The notes beneath the pieces were generated by a model. The model worked only from the letters and a program-made list of their open reading frames with translations, had not been told where the DNA came from and ran no database searches. This document shows, piece by piece, positions 6,368 through 14,224 of a stretch of DNA of 15,551 nucleotides; positions within the stretch are counted from its first letter, which is position 1, and every line of letters starts with the position of its first letter. Source of the stretch: DATLBA01 sp035527275 (GTDB taxonomy: Bacteria > Planctomycetota > Phycisphaerae > FEN-1346). The stretch lies in NCBI GenBank assembly GCA_035527275.1, contig DATLBA010000003.1, positions 1-15,551 on the forward strand, written 5' to 3'. Position numbers and translations under genes: made by a program.

Positions 6368-6531
6368 GTGCTGGAGGATACATGTATGATCCCTACGGCA
6401 ATTGCGCGGTCTATAATGCCGACTGGTCGGCGACGGTCGCCTGGGCCGGCCTGGTCCACTCGGCGCGCGGCATCGTGACAGTGCCGCAACGGATGCAGGC
6501 TTGCGTAGGCCACGCCGCGCCGTTATCATAG
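6368..6531 (+). pseudogene. RHS/YD-repeat core fragment, frameshifted remnant
   Basis: The ATG at 6382 opens the frame MYDPYGNCAVYNADWSATVA, which is the RHS-repeat-associated core signature (YDPYG-x-x-x-x-YNADWS) of large secreted YD-repeat proteins. Just before it, in another frame, GTG CTG GAG reads VLE. Inserting one base would give VLERYMYDPYG, the normal continuous core sequence, so a one-base deletion is visible. After VAWA the expected GYRYDPETGLYHVRNRYY part is missing and the frame ends at a TAG at 6529-6531. What remains is about 50 codons of a family whose members usually exceed 1000 residues. It marks an old RHS locus destroyed at this junction. Confidence 0.65.
6501..6529 (+). 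promoter_or_regulatory. candidate sigma-70-type promoter for hsp20-lon
   Basis: TTGCGT (6501-6506) and TATCAT (6524-6529) are separated by exactly 17 bases; the -10 matches the consensus at five of six positions. Transcription would start near 6536, leaving a leader of about 37 bases that contains the GGAG of the hsp20 start. No CIRCE element or other heat-shock operator was seen. The promoter lies within the end of the RHS remnant. Confidence 0.45.
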
Positions 6532-6572
6532 GGAAGTAGTTCACCATCTCTTTCTAATCGAAGGAGCGTCCG

Positions 6573-6992
6573 ATGCGCCACGCCGTGATAACCCAGGGCG
6601 GCAACGACTTAGGGCACATGGCCCGTCACATGATGCAAATCATGGACAGGCTCCTGAAGTCGGGCTTTTCGCCCAGCACGCGGGCGCCGGACTGGACGCC
6701 CGCCGTGGACATCTGTGAACTGGCCGACCGCTACGAAGTCATCGTCGAACTGGCCGGCGTCTGCCGCGACGACATCGAGGTCTATACCAAGGACTGCCAG
6801 TTGACCGTGACCGGCTGGCGGAGCGACCCGTCGCCGCACGAGAAGTGCCGGCTGCATCAGATGGAGATCGAACAGGGCCGGTTCCGCCGCTGCATCCACA
6901 TGCCCGACGACGCGGACGACGGAGCCGTCACGGCCCGATGCCGCGAGGGGCTCTTGCGGATTCAGATGCCCAAACGCCGGCCTCAAGGATAA
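6573..6992 (+). CDS. small heat shock protein, Hsp20/alpha-crystallin family
   Basis: This is a 139-residue ATP-independent holdase. The alpha-crystallin domain runs from WTPAVDICELADRYEVIVEL (41-60) through DDIEVYTKDCQLTVTGWR to EGLLRIQMPKR near the end, where family members have the G-x-L hairpin. The N-terminal arm (1-40) is Met-rich (HMARHMMQIM), typical of substrate-binding arms. The start is supported by AAGGAG seven bases upstream. Two features are odd. The C-terminal I-x-I/V anchor used to build large oligomers is missing, and there are six cysteines (48, 64, 75, 92, 107, 123), many for this family. The lon gene starts 18 bases after the stop, so the holdase and the protease are probably co-transcribed, linking holding and degradation of unfolded proteins. 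Confidence 0.9.
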   Translation: MRHAVITQGGNDLGHMARHMMQIMDRLLKSGFSPSTRAPDWTPAVDICELADRYEVIVELAGVCRDDIEVYTKDCQLTVTGWRSDPSPHEKCRLHQMEIEQGRFRRCIHMPDDADDGAVTARCREGLLRIQMPKRRPQG

Positions 6993-7010
6993 CGCCGGAG
7001 GAAACCAGAC

Positions 7011-9467
7011 GTGCCGGACCGTGTGAAAGTTCAAAAGCAGGCCGCCGAAAAGCCCCGCCCGGAGACCGAGCAGGAACCTTCCCTGCCGCCCGTCCTGCCG
7101 GTCATGCCGATCCGGGAGATGGTCCTGTTTCCCGGTATTGTCCAGCCGCTGACCGTCGGCCGGCCCCGCAGTCTCGCCCTCATGGAAAAGGTGGTGATGG
7201 GGGACCGCCTCTTCGCCGTCGCCACCCAGAAGGACGCCTCCCGGGAAGAACCCGCGTTCGAAGGCCTCTATCGCGTCGGCTGCGCGGTCCGCGTCCTGAA
7301 GATGGCGCGCCTGCCCGACGGCAACCAGACGGTGATTGTGCATGCGGCGGGGCGTGTGCGGCTAAAGTCTGCGGTCCAGGCCGACCCGTTTTTCCGGGTC
7401 GAGATCGAACCCGTGCCGGACATCATCCAGGAAGGGACCGAAGTCGAGGCCCTGACCGTAACGGCCCGGGACCTCATGAGCCGCATCATCGAACTCTCCC
7501 AGCGCATCCCGCAGGAAGCAGCGGCCATCGTGCAGGCCATCGAGGCCCCGGGCCAACTCGCCGACTTCATCATCGCCAACATGAACGTCGATGTGCCCAC
7601 GAAGCAGGCCCTCCTGGAGGAACCGCGCGTCGCCCAGCGCCTCCGCGTCGCTGTAGACCTGATGCAGCGCGAAATCGGTGTCCTCGAACTCGCCGATAAA
7701 ATTCAGTCCGACGCACGGACCAGCATCGACAAAACCCAGCGCGAGTACTACCTGCGCGAGCAACTGAAGGCCATTCAGAACGAACTCGGCGAATCCGATG
7801 AAAAAACCCAACTCATCGAACACCTGCGCGAAGGCCTTGACGCCGCACGCCCGCCCGAAAAGGTCCGCAAGGAAGCCGAGAGAGAACTAAGGCGGCTCGA
7901 AGTCATGCCCATCCAGGCCCCCGAGTTCAGCGTCGTCCGGACCTACCTCGAATACCTCGCCGAACTGCCCTGGGTCAAAAGCACCGAAGACCGCCTCAAT
8001 CTGGCCAAGGCCAGGCAAATCCTCAACCGCGACCACTACGGCCTCGAACAGCCCAAAAAGCGAATTCTCGAGTTCCTCGCCGTCCGGAAACTGCGGGAAG
8101 ACCTGCGCGGACCCATCCTCTGCTTCGTCGGCCCGCCGGGCGTCGGCAAAACCAGCCTTGGACAGGGCATCGCCCGGGCCATGAACCGCAAGTTCGTCCG
8201 GGCCAGCCTCGGCGGCCTGCGCGACGAGGCCGAGATTCGCGGCCATCGGCGAACCTACGTCGGCGCCTTGCCCGGCCGCATCATCCAGGAACTCCGCAAA
8301 GTCGGCGTCAACAACCCCGTCTTCATGCTCGACGAAGTGGACAAACTCGGAACCGACTGGCGAGGCGACCCGACCAGCGCGCTGCTGGAAGTCCTCGACC
8401 CCGAACAGAACCACTCGTTCACCGACCATTACCTCAACGTGCCGTTCGACCTCAGCCGCGTCCTCTTCATCGCCACCGCCAACCTCCTGGACCCCGTTCC
8501 GCCCGCCCTGAAGGATCGCATGGAGGTCATCCCGCTGCCCGGCTATGTCGAGGAGGAGAAACTCGCCATCGCCAAGCGCTACCTCGTGCCGCGCCAACGC
8601 ACCGAACACGGCCTGGAGGCCGGGCAGATCCGCTTCACGGATGCGGCGCTCAGGCGGGTCATCCGCTACTACACCCACGAGGCGGGCGTCCGGAACCTCG
8701 AACGCGAGATTGCCTCCGTCTGCCGTGGCGCCGCCGGACAGATCAGCGAGGGCGAACGCAGAACCGTGCGCATCACCGCCAGGAACGTCGCCGACTACCT
8801 CGGCCCCGAACGCTATCTGCCCCAGGTCAAACTCCGCACCAGCACGCCGGGAGTCGCCACCGGCGTCGGATGGACATCGGCGGGCGGCGACATCCTCTTC
8901 ATCGAAGCCACGGCGATGCCCGGTTCCGGGAAACTGAGTCTGACCGGCCAACTCGGCGACGTCATGAAAGAGTCCGCCCAGGCCGCCCTCTCCTACATCC
9001 GCTCACGCGCCGACCGCTGGAACATCGACCCTCACGTCTTCCGCAAACAGGACCTCCACATCCATGTTCCCGCCGGCGCCGTCCCCAAGGATGGCCCCAG
9101 CGCCGGGATAACCATCTTCAGCGCTCTGGTCAGCCTGCTGACGAAGCGGAGCATCGCCGACAACGTCGCCATGACCGGCGAGATGACCCTCCGCGGCCTC
9201 GTCCTGCCGGTCGGCGGTATCAAGGAAAAGGTCCTGGCCGCCAAACGCGCCGGCCTCGATACCGTCATCCTGCCGGAGCGAAACCGCAAAGACCTTGAGG
9301 AAATCCCCCCGAAGATTCGTCGCGGCATGCACTTCCACTATGTCCGCAACGTCGAAGACGTGCTGCCGCTCGCCTTCGCCGACGGCAGGACGCCGCCGGC
9401 AAAACCCGCCAAAGCCCGCAAAAAGGCCTCCCGCCGGCGCACCGCAAAGCGCAAGCGACGGGGCTGA
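7011..9467 (+). CDS. lon: ATP-dependent Lon protease (endopeptidase La)
   Basis: This 818-residue cytosolic AAA+ serine protease degrades misfolded and regulatory proteins. Residues about 28-220 form the LON substrate-binding domain (LPVMPIREMVLFPGIVQPLTVGR). A helical linker spans about 225-345, including REYYLREQLKAIQNELGE. The ATPase has Walker A GPPGVGKT (374-381), Walker B VFMLDEVDK (437-445) and the Arg-rich sensor region. The S16 protease has PKDGPSAG with catalytic Ser697 and GGIKEK with catalytic Lys740, 43 residues apart as in E. coli Lon. The start is GTG at 7011 with GGAGGAAA upstream. The last 22 residues form a strongly basic tail (KARKKASRRRTAKRKRRG), absent from typical Lon. 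It lies directly behind hsp20. Confidence 0.97.
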   Translation: MPDRVKVQKQAAEKPRPETEQEPSLPPVLPVMPIREMVLFPGIVQPLTVGRPRSLALMEKVVMGDRLFAVATQKDASREEPAFEGLYRVGCAVRVLKMARLPDGNQTVIVHAAGRVRLKSAVQADPFFRVEIEPVPDIIQEGTEVEALTVTARDLMSRIIELSQRIPQEAAAIVQAIEAPGQLADFIIANMNVDVPTKQALLEEPRVAQRLRVAVDLMQREIGVLELADKIQSDARTSIDKTQREYYLREQLKAIQNELGESDEKTQLIEHLREGLDAARPPEKVRKEAERELRRLEVMPIQAPEFSVVRTYLEYLAELPWVKSTEDRLNLAKARQILNRDHYGLEQPKKRILEFLAVRKLREDLRGPILCFVGPPGVGKTSLGQGIARAMNRKFVRASLGGLRDEAEIRGHRRTYVGALPGRIIQELRKVGVNNPVFMLDEVDKLGTDWRGDPTSALLEVLDPEQNHSFTDHYLNVPFDLSRVLFIATANLLDPVPPALKDRMEVIPLPGYVEEEKLAIAKRYLVPRQRTEHGLEAGQIRFTDAALRRVIRYYTHEAGVRNLEREIASVCRGAAGQISEGERRTVRITARNVADYLGPERYLPQVKLRTSTPGVATGVGWTSAGGDILFIEATAMPGSGKLSLTGQLGDVMKESAQAALSYIRSRADRWNIDPHVFRKQDLHIHVPAGAVPKDGPSAGITIFSALVSLLTKRSIADNVAMTGEMTLRGLVLPVGGIKEKVLAAKRAGLDTVILPERNRKDLEEIPPKIRRGMHFHYVRNVEDVLPLAFADGRTPPAKPAKARKKASRRRTAKRKRRG

Positions 9468-9550
9468 GCGCCAAAGGAGTCGGCAGCCTTACCTGTCGGC
9501 TGTCTGAGGTGTGTTGACCATAACCACTTCACATCTTGCGAACCGAGGCG
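9468..9550. other. 83-base convergent gap between lon and apt
   Basis: Two converging genes end here. A small dyad, GAGGCG-CTA-CGCCTC (9545-9559), overlaps the apt stop codon, which lies in its loop. A weaker pairing exists around 9490-9508. No T-rich tract follows either, so no firm terminator can be called. Confidence 0.3.
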
Positions 9551-10099
9551 CTACGCCTCTTCGCTGTCGTAAACAATCTGCGAGCGGATGGGATAGCCGC
9601 CGAGGCGCTGGCGGCCGTTGAGGAAGGCCAGTTCAATCAGAAACTCGACGCCGACGATCCGGCCGCCCGCCTTTTCGACCATCTCGCAGCAGGCTGCCAT
9701 CGTCCCGCCCGTCGCCAACAAATCGTCCACCATCAGGACGCGCATCTCGGGCCGAATCGCGTCGGCGTGCATCTGGACCGTGTCGGTCCCGTACTCCAGT
9801 TTGTATGTCACCTCGAGCGTCCGGGCGGGCAGTTTCCCCTTCTTCCGCACCGGAACAAAACCCGCATTCAGCGCCATCGCAACGCCGGTCCCGAAAATGA
9901 ACCCGCGCGACTCGGCTCCCACCACCACGTCAACGGCGCTGGGACCGTAAGGCTCGGCCATACGGCGAACGGCTTCGCGCAGCGCCGCCGGGTCCTCGAG
10001 GAGCGGTGTAATGTCGCGAAACATAATCCCGGGCTTCGGAAAGTCCGGGATGCTCCGGATGTAGGAGCGAAGGTCCTGTCCGGGGGCGTTTTCGGTCAT
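9551..10099 (-). CDS. apt: adenine phosphoribosyltransferase
   Basis: This 182-residue cytosolic enzyme salvages adenine: adenine plus PRPP gives AMP and pyrophosphate. The N-terminus DLRSYIRSIPDFPKPGIMFRDITPLL is the family hallmark. VVVGAESRGFIFGTGVA forms the adenine-side loop, and VLMVDDLLATGGT is the PRPP-binding motif. The chosen ATG (ending at 10099) has AAGGA eight bases upstream and gives the usual length. A GTG at 10151-10153 overlapping the sigma-factor stop would add 18 residues without family similarity. It lies downstream of the sigma-factor gene on the same strand, so the two are probably co-transcribed. Confidence 0.95.
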   Translation of the reverse strand: MTENAPGQDLRSYIRSIPDFPKPGIMFRDITPLLEDPAALREAVRRMAEPYGPSAVDVVVGAESRGFIFGTGVAMALNAGFVPVRKKGKLPARTLEVTYKLEYGTDTVQMHADAIRPEMRVLMVDDLLATGGTMAACCEMVEKAGGRIVGVEFLIELAFLNGRQRLGGYPIRSQIVYDSEEA

Positions 10100-10149
10100 C
10101 GGGATGGTCCTTCTCGAAGGGAGCCGGGAATGGCCGGGCGGCTCGTCTC

Positions 10150-10989
10150 TCACCGGCTGTCGGCGACAGGTGTCTTAACCTCTTCCTCCTGGCTTTGGAT
10201 GGCCTCCGTAATGTTTTGGAGCGCGTCTCGTTCGATTTGGCGAACCCGCTCGCGCGTCAGGCCCACCTGCTTGCCGATTTCCTTGAGCGTTATCGGTTCG
10301 TGTCCGTCCAGCCCGAACCGCATACGCAAAATCGTGGCCGCACGCTTGTCGATCGAGTTCAACGACTTCATAACCATCTCGGTCCGACGGTGTTCCAGAA
10401 GCGCGTCGACGGGCGAGCGGCTCTGCTCGTCGGCCAACATCTCCGAAAGCGACCACTCCGTATCGTCTGACACCGCTTGGAACGGCGAACTGAACGCCCG
10501 CGCCGCCCGCGCGACCACCTCGACCTTCTTACGCGACAGGGCCATCCGCCGCGCAATCTCCCACTGGGTCGGCGGACGGCCGTTCTCACACTCCAACCGG
10601 ATCACCGCCCGGCGCCACTTGCTAATCATGTCCACCATGTATGCGGGAATCTCAACCGGCTTGACGGCGCTGATCAGGCTGCGCTTAATCGCCTGGCGAA
10701 TCCACCACGATGCATACGTCGAGAAACGACACCCCTGCGCCGGATCGAACCTCTCCACCGCTCTCAGCAGGCCCAGGTTCCCCTCCTCAATCAGGTCCAT
10801 CAGGCTCAGGCCACGGCGCGTGTAATTCTTCGCAATCGAAATCACGAGTCGCAGGTTACAGCGGATCATCTCATCCCGCGCCTGGCGGTCCCCTTTGCGG
10901 ATTCGCCGCGCGGTGGCGATCTCTTCTTCCGGGGTGAGGAGCCGGGTCTGATTGATTTCCCGCAGGTATAACTGCAGGCCGGAATCCAT
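10150..10989 (-). CDS. sigma-70 family RNA polymerase sigma factor (RpoD-like, group 2)
   Basis: This 279-residue sigma factor directs RNA polymerase to promoters. Region 1.2 is LQLYLREINQTRLLTPEEE (5-23). Region 2 is NLRLVISIAKNYTRRG through LMDLIEEGNLGLLRAVERFD and FSTYASWWIRQAI, which covers core binding, -10 recognition and melting. Region 3 follows (IPAYMVDMISKW). Region 4 has LRMRFGLDGHEPITLKEIG and LTRERVRQIERDAL, the -35-binding helix-turn-helix. It lacks the long acidic region 1.1 and the non-conserved insertion of housekeeping RpoD, hence group 2. The helix before region 2.4 has CRFSTYA instead of the common YKFSTYA. The start has AGGGG upstream. apt follows. A promoter candidate is present at 11120-11149. 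Confidence 0.93.
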   Translation of the reverse strand: MDSGLQLYLREINQTRLLTPEEEIATARRIRKGDRQARDEMIRCNLRLVISIAKNYTRRGLSLMDLIEEGNLGLLRAVERFDPAQGCRFSTYASWWIRQAIKRSLISAVKPVEIPAYMVDMISKWRRAVIRLECENGRPPTQWEIARRMALSRKKVEVVARAARAFSSPFQAVSDDTEWSLSEMLADEQSRSPVDALLEHRRTEMVMKSLNSIDKRAATILRMRFGLDGHEPITLKEIGKQVGLTRERVRQIERDALQNITEAIQSQEEEVKTPVADSR

Positions 10990-11119
10990 CTATGCACCCC
11001 TCTCGCCTTCGAGCCCGCGAGCGGCCTCGGCAACCCGACGGGACCCGAATCTCGCGCGCCCCCACGCCACAGCCGCGCGAGGTGGCTCCCCGGTCAGGAA
11101 CCACCGGATGTGCAGTTGT

Positions 11120-11149
11120 ATTCTACCACCTGCGACAAACCGGAGGCAA
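11120..11149 (-). promoter_or_regulatory. candidate promoter for the sigma-factor gene
   Basis: On the minus strand TTGCCT (11144-11149) is followed after 18 bases by TAGAAT (11120-11125), a five-of-six match to the -10 consensus. It lies about 130 bases upstream of the start codon, giving a long leader. Confidence 0.4.
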
Positions 11150-11202
11150 GACCTTTTTTGCCCGATTTTTCCCCACCACCCCCGTCGGGGGCTGGGAATC
11201 GC

Positions 11203-11230
11203 TTGCAAGCGCCGCATTTCACGTTAGTAT
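11203..11230 (+). promoter_or_regulatory. candidate promoter for alaS
   Basis: TTGCAA (11203-11208) and TAGTAT (11225-11230) are separated by 16 bases; each matches the sigma-70 consensus at four of six positions. It is the best pair in the gap and points toward alaS, whose start codon is 90 bases downstream. Confidence 0.35.
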
Positions 11231-11320
11231 GGTGTGTTCAACCGGCGGTGGGCGCGCTCTGGGCGAGCCGGCCATGGCCGGTCGGCCTGCTGGAAAAAGG
11301 GACCAAGGGGAGCCCGACGC

Positions 11321-14044
11321 GTGAAAACCGACGAAATCCGCGACCGGTTCTTGCGGTTTTTCGAGAAGCGGGGGCATAAAATTATCCCCTCCGACTCACT
11401 GATTCCTCACAACGATCCGACGCTCCTTTTCACCGGGGCGGGGATGAACCAGTTCAAGGAAGAGTTCCTCGGCTTCAAGCCCGCCGCTTTCAGGCGAGCC
11501 GCCTCGTGTCAGAAGTGCCTCCGCACCGCCGACATCGACAACGTCGGCGTGACCCGCTGGCACATGACCTTTTTCGAGATGCTCGGCAACTTCTCCTTCG
11601 GCGACTATTTCAAGCGCGAGGCGTGCCAGTGGGCCTGGCAGTTCATGCTCGAGGAGATGGGCCGGAAACCCGAGGACCTCTGGATCACCATCTACGAGGA
11701 CGACGAGGAGTCTTTCGAGATCTGGAACAAACGGATAGGGGTGTCTGAAGAGCGAATCTGGCGGTTCGGCGAGGACGAAAACTTCTGGCCCGAGTCCGCC
11801 CCGTCAAAGGGCCCGAACGGACCGTGCGGCCCGTGCACCGAGATCCTGGTTGATACGGGTGTCCCGACGGTGGACGATTCGACCCCGGCCACCGATCCGG
11901 GCCGATTCGTCGAGGTCTGGAACCTCGTCCTCCAGCAGTTCGACCGGCAGGAGGGCGGCCGCATGGAGCCGCTCTCTTCGAAGAACATCGACACGGGGAT
12001 GGGCCTCGAGCGCATGGCCGCCATTATGCAGGGCGCTCCGACGGCCCTTGACATCGACATCATGCTGCCTCTCGTCGAGGCCGCCGCCGAGCGGACCGGC
12101 CGCGACTACGCACCTGGTATGCATGACGAGATTAGCCAGCGCCTTCGCCGCATCGCTGAACACGTCCGCGCTATTGCGTTTTGCATCGCCGACGGGGCGC
12201 TGCCCGACCGCGGCGGCCGAGGCTACGTTGTCCGGAAACTTATTCGCCGCGCGGCCATCAACGGGCGAATGCTTGATGTCCACGAGCCGTTCCTTTACGA
12301 ACTGGTTCCGGTGGTCGAAGAGCAGATGGCCGGAGTCTATCCGGAACTTGCGCAGCGCCGGACCATCATCGAGAACATCCTCAAGCAGGAAGAGGAGCGG
12401 TTCGTCGCGGCGATCAGTGAGGATTCACCGGGCACTCAAGGGTTCAAGAAACGCCTTGCGGATGAGTTAGGGCTGAGCGAGGAAACGCGCAAGGCGACTA
12501 CGTATGGTGATCCTCGGACACTCGCGCCAATCATGTTTGAGGCCTATGACACCCATGGAGTGCCGCTGGAATATATGGAGGAGGTGTTGGGGCAGGAGCA
12601 CGTTGTTTGCGATCGGGAGGCTTTAGAAAGGACTTTCGAAGGGATGATGGAGGGACAGCGCGCCCAGTCGCGGGCCGGCTCGCGCATGGGCGGCGAGGCG
12701 ATTGTCTTCAAGCGCGAGTTCCTCTCCGAACAGGCCCTCGACCGCCTGCGGCGCGAAAACCTGGAGACCGATTTCATCGGCCATGAATCCATCGAGACCG
12801 AAGCGCGCGTCCTGGCCATTTTCGTCGGCGACGAGTGGGTCGATTCGGCCGAGGCCGGCCAGCAGGCCCAGGTCCTCCTCGACCGGACGCCCTTCTACGC
12901 CCGCTCCGGGGGTCAGGTGGGCGACGTCGGACGCCTCGAATCCAAAGGCGGCGAGGCGACCGTCTCCGACACGATCCTCGATCATTCCCTTATCGTGCAC
13001 CTCGTGACGGTCGAGAAGGGCCGGATCAAGCGGCGCAAACGTGTCCGCGCGGCAGTGGATGTGCAGAAGCGCCTGGCCATCGCCCGGAACCACACCGCGA
13101 CGCACCTTTTGCAGTGGGCCCTGCGCGCTAGTGTAGGCGAGCACGTGCATCAGGCGGGCTCGGAGGTGTCGCCCGAGCGCCTGCGGTTTGACTTTACCCA
13201 TCCGGTGGCCCTTTCGCCCGACGAGCGCCGCAGGGTCGAGCGCCTCGTCAACGACCGCATCCTGGAAGCAGCACCCGTCAAGATTGAAACCATGCCGCTC
13301 AAGGAGGCTCGCAATCGCGGGGCGATGGCCCTGTTCGGCGAAAAATATGCCAATCGGGTCCGCGTCGTCTCGGTCGGCAACTTTTCGATGGAACTGTGCG
13401 GCGGAACGCATCTGGACACGGCGGCCCGGGTCGGCCTCTTCAAGATTACCGGCGAGGAGTCCATTGCGGCGGGCGTGCGCCGGATTACGGCCGTGACGGG
13501 TCTTGAGGCCCTGGATTACCTCCACCAGGAAGAGAATCGCATCACCGAGGCGTGCGCGGCGCTCAAGGCCACGCCTGAGACGATGCTCGCGCGCATCGAG
13601 AATCTTCAGAAGCAGATTAAGGACCTCAGGAACGAACTCACCAAGGCCCGAAGCGTCTCAAAGCGCGGCGGCGTGGATGAATTGCTCGAGCAGGTGCGGG
13701 ACGTCGAGGGCGTGCCGGTCCTGGCCGCCGAGGTCGAAGGCGCCGACCAGAACGCGCTGCGCGAGGCCTGTGATGTGATCCGCCGAAAGCAGGACTCGGT
13801 GCTTGTCGTTCTCGGCAGCCGCGAGGGCGAGAAGGTCAGCCTTGTGGCTGCCGCGACGAATGACCTTGTCGAGAAAGGTCTGCATGCGGGGAACATCGTC
13901 CGCGAAGTGGCCAAGGAGGTGGGCGGTGGAGGCGGCGGGCGGCCGGACCTCGGCCAGGCCGGCGGCAAAAACCCCGATGCCCTGCCCGCGGCGCTTGAGA
14001 AGGTCCCCGACTTAGTGCGTGCCCAACTCGGTGGGGCGACCTAG
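11321..14044 (+). CDS. alaS: alanyl-tRNA synthetase
   Basis: This 907-residue class II synthetase charges tRNA-Ala and hydrolyses mischarged Ser/Gly. The start is the GTG at 11321 (KTDEIRDRFLRFFEKRGHK) with AAGGGGAG upstream; the longer frame lacks family similarity. The catalytic core carries PTLLFTGAGMNQFK, then FFEMLGNFSFGDYFK (class II motif 2 region), WNLVLQQFDR and the GMGLERMA motif. The editing domain has HTATH (H591, H595) and CGGTH (C693, H697), the four zinc ligands. The C-terminal C-Ala domain includes the Gly-rich GGGGGGRPDLGQAGGKN. It is slightly longer than the E. coli enzyme. Residues about 366-447, linking the catalytic and editing parts, are encoded with noticeably less C/G-biased codons and diverge from the family pattern. 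Confidence 0.97.
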   Translation: MKTDEIRDRFLRFFEKRGHKIIPSDSLIPHNDPTLLFTGAGMNQFKEEFLGFKPAAFRRAASCQKCLRTADIDNVGVTRWHMTFFEMLGNFSFGDYFKREACQWAWQFMLEEMGRKPEDLWITIYEDDEESFEIWNKRIGVSEERIWRFGEDENFWPESAPSKGPNGPCGPCTEILVDTGVPTVDDSTPATDPGRFVEVWNLVLQQFDRQEGGRMEPLSSKNIDTGMGLERMAAIMQGAPTALDIDIMLPLVEAAAERTGRDYAPGMHDEISQRLRRIAEHVRAIAFCIADGALPDRGGRGYVVRKLIRRAAINGRMLDVHEPFLYELVPVVEEQMAGVYPELAQRRTIIENILKQEEERFVAAISEDSPGTQGFKKRLADELGLSEETRKATTYGDPRTLAPIMFEAYDTHGVPLEYMEEVLGQEHVVCDREALERTFEGMMEGQRAQSRAGSRMGGEAIVFKREFLSEQALDRLRRENLETDFIGHESIETEARVLAIFVGDEWVDSAEAGQQAQVLLDRTPFYARSGGQVGDVGRLESKGGEATVSDTILDHSLIVHLVTVEKGRIKRRKRVRAAVDVQKRLAIARNHTATHLLQWALRASVGEHVHQAGSEVSPERLRFDFTHPVALSPDERRRVERLVNDRILEAAPVKIETMPLKEARNRGAMALFGEKYANRVRVVSVGNFSMELCGGTHLDTAARVGLFKITGEESIAAGVRRITAVTGLEALDYLHQEENRITEACAALKATPETMLARIENLQKQIKDLRNELTKARSVSKRGGVDELLEQVRDVEGVPVLAAEVEGADQNALREACDVIRRKQDSVLVVLGSREGEKVSLVAAATNDLVEKGLHAGNIVREVAKEVGGGGGGRPDLGQAGGKNPDALPAALEKVPDLVRAQLGGAT

Positions 14045-14051
14045 CGGTGCT

Positions 14052-14087
14052 CCGAGCCGTGGGCGTGAGCCCGCGGGTGATGCTCGG
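14052..14087 (+). terminator. nested hairpin with GTGA tetraloop just after alaS
   Basis: CCGAGC (14052-14057) pairs with GCTCGG (14082-14087). Directly inside, CGTGGGC (14058-14064) pairs with GCCCGCG (14069-14075) allowing one G-T wobble, closed by a GTGA (GNRA) tetraloop. GGTGAT forms a one-sided bulge. No T-tract follows, so it may be a rho-independent-like stop, an mRNA-stabilising 3' structure or part of a small RNA. Confidence 0.4.
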
Positions 14088-14224
14088 GCCGCCGCGTGAT
14101 CGTCGCCGTCGCCGGGGGCCATTGCCCCGCTCAGCCGGGCGCGGCCTAGGGAAGGCATGGCTGTGCTCGGTGAGAAGGTGCCGAAGCCACGCCCGTGAGG
14201 CGCACAACGTTAGGTGGGAGCGCT

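Larger units (their letters stand above)
6225..6572. other. 348-base intergenic stretch (overview)
   Basis: This gap contains a weak inverted repeat just after the DUF523 gene (GCTGGCGC at 6241-6248 with GCGCCAGC at 6285-6292, 36 bases between), then a broken RHS core fragment (6368-6531) and a promoter candidate for hsp20 overlapping the end of that fragment. No intact gene was seen. Confidence 0.5.
10990..11320. other. 331-base divergent promoter region between the sigma gene and alaS
   Basis: The gap between the two divergent start codons contains promoter candidates for both directions (listed separately) and a small C5/G5 hairpin near 11179-11191. I see no gene: the open frames are short and biased only by GC content. 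The alaS leader from the proposed promoter would be about 85 bases; no tRNA-like or T-box structure was recognised in it. Confidence 0.45.

Noticed and set aside
7887..8951. Long minus-strand open frame (354 codons) opposite lon
   Set aside because: It is a mirror of the strongly C-ending codons of lon; it lacks a ribosome site and any domain character. The plus strand carries all Lon motifs.
10100..10153. Longer apt start at the GTG overlapping the sigma-factor stop
   Set aside because: The extra 18 residues do not resemble the family, and the internal ATG has a better ribosome site and normal length.
12623..13525. Minus-strand open frame of 300 codons opposite alaS
   Set aside because: It is antisense to conserved editing-domain motifs and is explained by the GC-rich codons of alaS.
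14021..14215. Integron attC site before the membrane protein gene (GCCCAAC ... GTTAGGT)
   Set aside because: Both core-like heptamers exist, but they are 195 bases apart, longer than usual attC sites; the left one is inside alaS, and no integrase or matching site follows the gene.
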